From Streptomyces pseudovenezuelae (GTDB taxonomy: Bacteria; Actinomycetota; Actinomycetes; Streptomycetales; Streptomycetaceae): 64,000 nt of DNA. The translations under genes and the position numbers were made by a program. The notes under the pieces were generated by a model. That model saw only the letters and a list, made by a program, of their open reading frames with translations. It searched no databases and was not told the DNA's origin. The stretch spans positions 124,001-188,000 of the forward strand of contig NZ_JARXVH010000016.1 of NCBI RefSeq assembly GCF_029892565.1, read 5' to 3'. Shown in pieces: positions 58,429-64,000 of the stretch. The number at the start of each line of letters is the position of its first letter. Position 1 is the first letter of the stretch.

Positions 58429-60762
58429 TCAGTCGGGCAGCGGCTGTTCGGCCCAGATCGTCTTGCCGCTGCCGGTCTGCCGGCTGCCCCAGCGCTGGGT
58501 GAGCTGGGCGACCAGCAGCAGTCCGCGACCGCCCTCGTCGAAGGCGTGGGCCCGGCGCAGGTGCGGTGAGGTGGAACTGGCGTCGGAGACCTCGCAGATG
58601 AGGGTGCGGTCGCGGATCAGGCGGAGTTGGACGGGCGGTGCGCCGTACCGGATCGCGTTGGTGACCAGTTCGCTGACGACGAGTTCGGTGACGAAGGCCG
58701 CGTCGTCAAGGCCCCAGGCCGTCAGCTGTTCGGTGGCTGCCTGCCGGGCGGCGGCGACGTGGACGGGGTCCGGCTCGATGTCCCAGGTGGCGATCCGGTC
58801 CGCGCCGAGCGCGCGGGTGCGGGCGACCAGGAGGGCAACGTCGTCGCCGGGTTCCTCCGGCAGGACGGCCTTCAGGACCGTGTCGCAGAGGGTGTCGAGG
58901 GTGTCGGTGCGGGCGCCGAGGGCGCGGCACAGTTCAGCGGTGGCGTGGTCGACGTCGCGGTCGCGGTCCTCGATCAGGCCGTCCGTGTAGAGGGCGACGA
59001 CGGACCCCTCGGGCAGCTCCAACTCGACCGCCTCGAAGGGCAGACCGCCGACGCCGAGCGGCGGCCCGGCGGTCATCTCCACAAGCCGCGCGGTGCCGTC
59101 CGGCAGCAGGACCGCGGGCGGTGGATGGCCGGCGGCGGCGAGGGTGAGGCAACGCGATACGGGGTCGTAGACGGCGTAGAGGCAGGTGGCGCCGAGTTCG
59201 GCGACCTCCTCGCCCCCGTCGTCCGAGCCCAGATGGGTGACCAGGTCGTCGAGGTGGGTCAGCAGCTCGTCCGGTGGCAGGTCCACGTCGGCGAGGGTGC
59301 GCACGGCTGTACACAGGCGGCCCATGGTGGCCGAGGAGGCGATACCGTGGCCGACCACGTCGCCGACGACCAGCGCGACCCGGCTGCCGGACAGCGGGAT
59401 CACGTCGAACCAGTCGCCGCCGATGCCCGCCAGTGATCCGGAGGGCAGATAGCGGTGGGCCACCTCGACGGCCGCCTGTCCGGGCAGGCCTCTGGGCAGC
59501 AGGCTGTGCTGGAGGGCCAGCGCGATGGTGCGTTCGCGGGCGAAACGGCGGGCGTTGTCGACGCAGACGGCGGCCCGGCTGGCGAGTTCCTCGGCCAGGA
59601 CGCCGTCGTCGGCGACGTAGTCGTCGGGGTGGCCGATGCGTACGCCGACGGCGACGCCCAGCGTGGTGCCACGGGCGCGCAGCGGCACCGCGAGCATCGA
59701 GTGGACGCCCTTGCGGTAGGTCCGCCCGCCGGGTGCGCGCGCGTTGCGTTCGGCGACCCAGCGCACGAACTCCGGCTCGCCCGCCTGGCTGATCACCGCC
59801 CGGCCCTCCCGCAACGCCCGTGCGGGCGGCGAGGAGGCGGGGTAGACGTCCTTCTCGCCCAGGTGGAGGGCCGCCTCGGGGGTGCCCTCCGTGCCGGAGC
59901 CGTGGGCGACCCGGCGCAGTACGACCTCGCCGTCCGGTACCTCGGGGAGTTCGTCCGCGCCGAGGACCCAGTCGAGCAGGTCCACGCTGGCGAAGTCGGC
60001 GTACCGGGGCACCAGGAGTTCCACCAGTTCCTCGGCGGTGCGCACCACGTCCAGGGTGGTGCCGATGGAGGCCGCCGCCTCGTTCAGCAGGGCAAGCCGC
60101 TCTCGGGCCCGGTGTTGTTCGCTGTTGTCGAAGGCGGCGAGGGCGACCGCCGTCAGCTCTCCTGACGGGTCCCGTACGGGCCACATCTCGACGTTCCAGG
60201 AGTGCTCGCGGTTCCCGGACGGCCCGCCGGTGTAGCTCTCGTAGTGGACCGGTCTGCCGGTCTCGGTCACCTCGCGCAGATGGCTGAGGAATCCCTGGCT
60301 GTGCTCGGTGTCCTCGACGATCGCCGGGAAGGACCGGCCGACCAGGTCCTCTTCCGGTACGCCCATGACCTGGCGGGCGGCGGCGTTGATCCGCAGATAG
60401 CGCTGGCGGGTGTCGAAGACGGACATCGACATGGACGCCTGCTCGAAGGCCCGGCCGGTGAGTGCCGACGCGTCCGTCGGCTCGGCCGTGATCACGTGGC
60501 CGGCCGGCGCGCCGCCCTCGCCGAGCACGGGGCACGCCCTCAGCGCGACCCGGACCGGGGAACCGTCCCGATGCAGCAGCACGACCGTCCCGCTCAGTGC
60601 CGTCACGGCCTCGGGCGGGGGTTCCTCGGCGAGCAGATCCCGCGCGGGCCGCCCCACGGCTTCCTCGGCGGGGTGGCCCGTCAACAGCCGGGCACCCTCG
60701 CTCCACCCCGTCACGATGCCTCGGGCATCGACGATCGCCGCAGCCGCGGACGCGTGCTCCAT
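58429..60762 (-). CDS. SpoIIE-type PP2C phosphatase with PAS, GAF and ATPase domains
   Basis: This 777-residue regulator has two PAS-like units (about 1-95 and 105-215), a GAF domain (225-400), a PP2C/SpoIIE phosphatase core (GGDWFDV with Asp450 and Asp453, VVGDVVGHG, YTDGL and DDVALLV) and a C-terminal HATPase_c anti-sigma-type kinase (ELVTNAIRYG, DEGGRGLLLV). Such proteins both phosphorylate and dephosphorylate anti-sigma-factor antagonists. The 5' end is uncertain; ATG 60762 is chosen although its ribosome site is weak, and an upstream start would overlap the peroxiredoxin gene. Confidence 0.9.
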   Translation of the reverse strand: MEHASAAAAIVDARGIVTGWSEGARLLTGHPAEEAVGRPARDLLAEEPPPEAVTALSGTVVLLHRDGSPVRVALRACPVLGEGGAPAGHVITAEPTDASALTGRAFEQASMSMSVFDTRQRYLRINAAARQVMGVPEEDLVGRSFPAIVEDTEHSQGFLSHLREVTETGRPVHYESYTGGPSGNREHSWNVEMWPVRDPSGELTAVALAAFDNSEQHRARERLALLNEAAASIGTTLDVVRTAEELVELLVPRYADFASVDLLDWVLGADELPEVPDGEVVLRRVAHGSGTEGTPEAALHLGEKDVYPASSPPARALREGRAVISQAGEPEFVRWVAERNARAPGGRTYRKGVHSMLAVPLRARGTTLGVAVGVRIGHPDDYVADDGVLAEELASRAAVCVDNARRFARERTIALALQHSLLPRGLPGQAAVEVAHRYLPSGSLAGIGGDWFDVIPLSGSRVALVVGDVVGHGIASSATMGRLCTAVRTLADVDLPPDELLTHLDDLVTHLGSDDGGEEVAELGATCLYAVYDPVSRCLTLAAAGHPPPAVLLPDGTARLVEMTAGPPLGVGGLPFEAVELELPEGSVVALYTDGLIEDRDRDVDHATAELCRALGARTDTLDTLCDTVLKAVLPEEPGDDVALLVARTRALGADRIATWDIEPDPVHVAAARQAATEQLTAWGLDDAAFVTELVVSELVTNAIRYGAPPVQLRLIRDRTLICEVSDASSTSPHLRRAHAFDEGGRGLLLVAQLTQRWGSRQTGSGKTIWAEQPLPD

Positions 60763-60838
60763 ATCCTTCAGGATGGTTGCTTTGTCCCCCCGGTACAACC
60801 GAAACGGAGGACCGGCGAGGCCCTCCGTTTCGGCGGTG

Positions 60839-61306
60839 TCACGCCTTGTGGTCGCGCAGGGCGGCAAGCGCCCGGTCCGCGTGGGTGTTCATCCGCAGTT
60901 CGCTGCGCACGATCTCCAGGACGGTACGGTCCTGGGCGATCACGAAAGTGGCCCGCTTGGTCGGCGCCATGGTGAAGCCCCGCTTCACGCCGAACAGCTC
61001 CCGGATCGTCCCGTCGACGTCGGACAGCAGCGGCATGCCGAGGGTGTGGCGGCCGGCGAACTCCTGCTGGCGTTCGACCGAGTCGCCGCTGATCCCCACG
61101 GGCCGGGCGCCGACGGCCGCGAACTCGGCTGCCAGATCACGGAAGTGGCAGGCCTCCGCGGTGCAGCCCGCGGAGAGAGCGGCGGGGTAGAAGAAGAGCA
61201 CGACAGGTCCGTCGGCGAGCAGCTCGGACAGGGTCCGGGGCGTGCCCGTCTCGTCCGGCACCTCGAAGTCGTCGACCTTGTCACCGACGTTCAGGCGATC
61301 ACTCAT
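60839..61306 (-). CDS. Peroxiredoxin (BCP/PrxQ type)
   Basis: This 155-residue thiol peroxidase has peroxidatic Cys48 and resolving Cys53 in SAGCTAEACHF, the five-residue spacing of atypical PrxQ enzymes. It reduces H2O2 and organic peroxides using thioredoxin. ATG 61306 has GGAGGA 6 bases upstream and overlaps the DoxX stop by 4 bp, so the pair is co-expressed. Confidence 0.93.
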   Translation of the reverse strand: MSDRLNVGDKVDDFEVPDETGTPRTLSELLADGPVVLFFYPAALSAGCTAEACHFRDLAAEFAAVGARPVGISGDSVERQQEFAGRHTLGMPLLSDVDGTIRELFGVKRGFTMAPTKRATFVIAQDRTVLEIVRSELRMNTHADRALAALRDHKA

Positions 61307-61683
61307 CCCCGGTCCTCCGCACTCTTCGCCACACTGCGAGCCCATAGTACGAGGGGCACTTGGAGCGGCAGCCGGCCGATCGCCGCCGCCTTGAGCGGGG
61401 TGGGGCGGTGCCGCCAGTCCACGGCCATCTTCACGTTCGCGGGGAACACACCGACGAAGAAGGCGGCCGTGGCGAGCGCCGTGACCCTGCGGGTGCGCGG
61501 CGCCACCAGGCCGGCGGCGAGGGCGAGTTCGAGCGCGCCACTGGCGTACGTCCAGGTCCTTGGCCTGCCCGGCAGAGACTTCGGAATGGTCGTGTCGTAG
61601 GGGCGTGGCGCGGCGAAGTGGGTGACGCCTGCGGCGGCCATCAGGCCGGCGAGCAGCAGGGGCGAGCGTTGGGACCGGGGCAC
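61303..61683 (-). CDS. DoxX-family membrane protein
   Basis: This 126-residue protein with about four helices (LLLAGLMAAAGVTHFAAP, TYASGALELALAAGLVA, LATAAFFVGVFPANVKMAV, RLPLQVPLVLWA) matches the DoxX/DoxD type. DoxX proteins have been linked to thiol stress complexes at the membrane. The overlap with the peroxiredoxin gene supports a shared role in peroxide defence. Confidence 0.85.
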   Translation of the reverse strand: MPRSQRSPLLLAGLMAAAGVTHFAAPRPYDTTIPKSLPGRPRTWTYASGALELALAAGLVAPRTRRVTALATAAFFVGVFPANVKMAVDWRHRPTPLKAAAIGRLPLQVPLVLWARSVAKSAEDRG

Positions 61684-61749
61684 GGTTCCTCCTCTGGAGT
61701 CCTGCCGCGCGATGTTACCGGAGGGTACGACGAGGGGTGTCGGCGGTGT

Positions 61750-62544
61750 CTAGGTGCGGCGGTTGTGGGTGCCGGGGGTGTAGCCGAAGGAGCGGTGGAA
61801 GACGTCGATGAAGGCGCTGGTGGAGGACCAGCCGCAGCGGTGGGCGACGGTGGTGACGGCGGTGTCGTCGGCCAGCATGCGCAGGGCGTGGTAGAGCCGG
61901 GACTGGGTGCGCCACTGCGGGAAGGTCATGCCGAACTCGCGGCGGAACAGACGGCTGAGAGTGCGCTCGCCGGCTCCGGTCGCGGCGCCGAGCGCGGCGA
62001 GGGTGCGCGGGTCGCCCGGGTTCGCGTGGACGATCTCGCACACGGCGGCCAGCCGCGGATCGCTCGGCGCGGGCAGGCGCATCGGCTGCTGCGGTGAGGC
62101 ACGGAGCTGGTCGCGCAGGACGGCGAGCAGACGGTGACGTTCCGGGGTGTCGGCGTCGGGGTCGCTCGTGTAGGCGAGGATCAGCTCGCGCAGCAGCGGG
62201 CTGACGGCGAGCACGGTCGGGGCGTCGAGGCCGAGCGGGTTGTCGTCGGCGGGCAGTCCGACCAGGTGCAGGTCGAGGTGCCCGTGGGCACGGTGGGCGT
62301 GCACGGTGCCCGCCGGGACCCAGAGGGCGCGGGTCCCCGGGGCGAACCAGGTTCCGGCGTCGGTGGTGAGGGCCAGGACACCCGAACCGGCGTAGACGAT
62401 CTGGTGCTCGTCGTGCCGGTGGGCGTCGATGATCTCGCCGGCGACCAGGCTCCGGGCATGCGTGGGTGCCTTCGACATGTGGCGCACGGGGAGCGGGAGG
62501 TCCTGACGGGCGTCCTGATGTGGGTCCTGGCGGGGGTTCGACAC
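61750..62544 (-). CDS. AraC-family regulator with cupin sensor domain
   Basis: This regulator of about 264 residues has an N-terminal cupin ligand domain (DAHRHDEHQIVYAGSG, WVPAGTVHAHRAHGH) and a C-terminal AraC DNA-binding pair (TGAGERTLSRLFRREFG, TTVAHRCGWSSTSAFIDVFHRSFGYTPG). GTG 62544 or ATG 62478 could start it; neither has a strong Shine-Dalgarno. It is divergent from an MFS exporter with a gap of about 54 bp and is its likely activator. Confidence 0.88.
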   Translation of the reverse strand: MSNPRQDPHQDARQDLPLPVRHMSKAPTHARSLVAGEIIDAHRHDEHQIVYAGSGVLALTTDAGTWFAPGTRALWVPAGTVHAHRAHGHLDLHLVGLPADDNPLGLDAPTVLAVSPLLRELILAYTSDPDADTPERHRLLAVLRDQLRASPQQPMRLPAPSDPRLAAVCEIVHANPGDPRTLAALGAATGAGERTLSRLFRREFGMTFPQWRTQSRLYHALRMLADDTAVTTVAHRCGWSSTSAFIDVFHRSFGYTPGTHNRRT

Positions 62545-62598
62545 AATCAGGCAGATTATCGGAAGCGAGCCACACCGCGACGTCGAGACGATCGTGGG

Positions 62599-63783
62599 GT
62601 GTCCACAAACCGAAACCGCCCCCTCACCCTCCTGTCCCTCGGTCACGCCTGCGTCGACGTCTACCAGGGGGCCGTCGCCGCGCTCGTGCCGTTCTTCGTG
62701 TCGGAGCGCGCCTACACATACGCCGCCGCCTCGGGGATCGTCCTGGCCGCCTCCCTCCTGTCGTCGGTGGTGCAGCCGCTGTTCGGCGCTCTCACCGACC
62801 GCTGGCCCATGCCGTGGCTGCTGCCGCTCAGCGCCCTGACCGGCGGCACCGGCGTCGCCCTGTGCGGGGTCGGCGGCTCCTACACGCTCACCCTGGCGGC
62901 GGTCGCCGTGTCCGGGATCGGCGTCGCCGCCTATCACCCGGAGGCGGCACGGGCGGCACGCGCGGCCTCCGGGAGCGGCAACACGGGGATGGGCTGGTTC
63001 TCGCTGGGCGGCAATGTCGGCTTCGCTGCCGCGCCGCTGCTCGTGGCGGCCGTCGTGGCCACCGGGGGCCTGCGCGCCTCTCCCCTGCTGGTCGTCCCGG
63101 CGCTCGTGGGAGCGGCCCTGTGCGCGGCGGCGGTGCGCTCGTCACGGAACGGCGTGGGAACCGCCCGTACGACGAAGGCCTCCGGCACCGACGACTGGCC
63201 GTCGTTCCTGCGGCTGACGGGCGCGATCGTCTGCCGCTCGATCGTCTTCGTCGGCCTGAGCGCGTTCATCTCGCTCTACGTCCGTCAGCGGACCGGCGGT
63301 GGCGAGGTGGCCGGCACGGCGGCACTGTTCGTCCTGTACGGGGGCGGTGCGCTGGGGACGGTGGCCGGGGGCAGGCTGGCCGACCGGTACGGGCGGGTCG
63401 CGGTGGTGCGGCGGTCGTACGTGGTGACCGTCCTCGCCGTCGCCGGCGTGGTCCTGGTGCCGGGCCCGGCGGTCTTCCTGTTCGTCGCGCTCGCCTCGGC
63501 GGGCCTGTACGTCCCCTTCTCCCTGCACGTCACGCTCGGCCAGGACTATCTGCCCCGGCGCGTGGGCACCGCGAGTGGAGTGACGCTGGGTCTCACCGTG
63601 AGCGTCGGGGGCCTCGCCACGCCGGGCATCGGGGCACTCGCCGACGCCACGTCCCTGCAGACGGCGCTGCTCCCCCTGATCGCGCTGCCCGCGCTGGGCC
63701 GGCTCCTGCTGGCCGGTCTGCGCGAGCCGGCTTCCCCGACGCCGGCGCCAGTCGCGCCGCGCCGGCCCGCGACGCAGGTGTGA
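62599..63783 (+). CDS. MFS transporter (fosmidomycin-resistance-like)
   Basis: This 394-residue, 12-helix transporter has the start LTLLSLGHACVDVYQGAVAALVPFF, loop GALTDRWPMPW and late GGRLADRYGRVAVV, which resemble Fsr/fosmidomycin-resistance proteins. GTG 62599 sits just after GTGGGG; a longer frame runs through the divergent regulator. The AraC gene opposite and the MarR gene downstream are both candidate controllers. The substrate is unknown. Confidence 0.85.
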   Translation: MSTNRNRPLTLLSLGHACVDVYQGAVAALVPFFVSERAYTYAAASGIVLAASLLSSVVQPLFGALTDRWPMPWLLPLSALTGGTGVALCGVGGSYTLTLAAVAVSGIGVAAYHPEAARAARAASGSGNTGMGWFSLGGNVGFAAAPLLVAAVVATGGLRASPLLVVPALVGAALCAAAVRSSRNGVGTARTTKASGTDDWPSFLRLTGAIVCRSIVFVGLSAFISLYVRQRTGGGEVAGTAALFVLYGGGALGTVAGGRLADRYGRVAVVRRSYVVTVLAVAGVVLVPGPAVFLFVALASAGLYVPFSLHVTLGQDYLPRRVGTASGVTLGLTVSVGGLATPGIGALADATSLQTALLPLIALPALGRLLLAGLREPASPTPAPVAPRRPATQV

Positions 63784-63786
63784 GGG

Positions 63787-64000
63787 TCAGGCCTGGACGA
63801 CGGCGGGCTGATCCGTGTCGTCGTCGACGGCGTGGGCGAGGAAGTCGTCGACCATGCGGTGGAAGAGGGTCGCCAACTGGCGCAGCTCCTCCGGCGACCA
63901 GTCGGACAGGGCCAGCTGCATACCGCGCGAACCGGCGTCCCGGACGCGGTCTATGGCCTGCCGGCCGGTCTCGGTGAGCTCGATGCGCTGGGCACGGCGG
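63787..64000 (-). CDS. MarR-family regulator, C-terminal part
   Basis: The last 70 codons of a minus-strand gene run off the right edge. They read RRAQRIELTETGRQAIDRVRDAG, then SDWSPEELRQLATLFHRMVDDF and a charged tail, the wing end and dimer helix of a MarR regulator. The start and helix-turn-helix lie outside the window. It is convergent with the MFS gene. Confidence 0.8.
   Translation of the reverse strand, partial: RRAQRIELTETGRQAIDRVRDAGSRGMQLALSDWSPEELRQLATLFHRMVDDFLAHAVDDDTDQPAVVQA

Noticed and set aside
1..64000. CRISPR arrays, insertion sequences, tRNA or rRNA genes
   Set aside because: None was seen: no spaced direct repeats of CRISPR size, no transposase frame and no cloverleaf or rRNA stretch.

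Overview
The window is very GC-rich, densely coded actinomycete DNA. GTG and TTG starts are common, many genes overlap by 4 bp, TTA codons are rare, and it carries a four-gene conservon followed by two P450s. Together this points strongly to a Streptomyces chromosome or a close relative. I see no rRNA, tRNA, CRISPR array, insertion sequence or attachment site.

Region 1 (1-18886) is a large catabolic block for nitrogen compounds. The left arm (1-9060) has the end of a peptide-type ABC permease, an alpha/beta hydrolase, two peptide-type ABC ATPases, an amidohydrolase-fold protein lacking its HxH motif, a cytidine-deaminase-like protein, a creatininase-family hydrolase, an aldehyde dehydrogenase and an unusual fusion of a class-V PLP enzyme to a sarcosine-oxidase-like flavoenzyme. 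A GntR/FCD repressor gene (9090-9791, minus) lies between the arms and diverges from the right arm (9946-18886): cyclase-family hydrolase, gamma-glutamyltransferase, copper amine oxidase, Rieske oxygenase, glutamine-synthetase-like ligase, its probable oxygenase reductase, and a metallo-beta-lactamase-fold hydrolase. A ligase that could gamma-glutamylate an amine, three oxidative enzymes, an aldehyde dehydrogenase and a gamma-glutamyl hydrolase suggest uptake of an N-methylated or primary amine followed by glutamylation, oxidation and deglutamylation. The substrate is unknown.

Region 2 (18981-37071) holds an MFS/MarR efflux pair; a conservon (sensor-like ATPase, roadblock protein, DUF742 protein, small GTPase) with two P450s, the first lacking the ExxR motif and the second carrying a TTA codon; a PucR regulator; a YrdC-fold protein; a dienelactone hydrolase; a secreted GH64 beta-1,3-glucanase behind a LacI-type palindrome; a secreted M4 protease; an S9 peptidase; a MerR regulator and an amidohydrolase.

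Region 3 (37137-44444) looks like a remodelled accessory patch. It has the 5' ends of a LuxR-type and a GlxA-type regulator joined head to head at about 37420 (a deletion scar), a small monooxygenase, a terpene-type P450, a broken flavin monooxygenase, and a TetR/MFS/TetX-like monooxygenase set in which the exporter has two TTA codons.

Region 4 (44468-64000) contains an M20 peptidase with an AbgT transporter and a divergent two-domain Lrp regulator; a TetR regulator with a zinc alcohol dehydrogenase and a duplicated operator; DUF3592 and MHYT membrane proteins; a metzincin-type protease; a luciferase-like oxidoreductase; a TauD-family dioxygenase with a 15-bp minisatellite in its 5' end; an aldo/keto reductase; a secreted cupin; a PAS-GAF-SpoIIE-ATPase regulator; a peroxiredoxin/DoxX pair; an AraC regulator divergent from an MFS transporter; and the 3' end of a MarR gene.

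Functions were assigned from motifs and gene context read by eye. No database search was possible, so substrates are inferences throughout.
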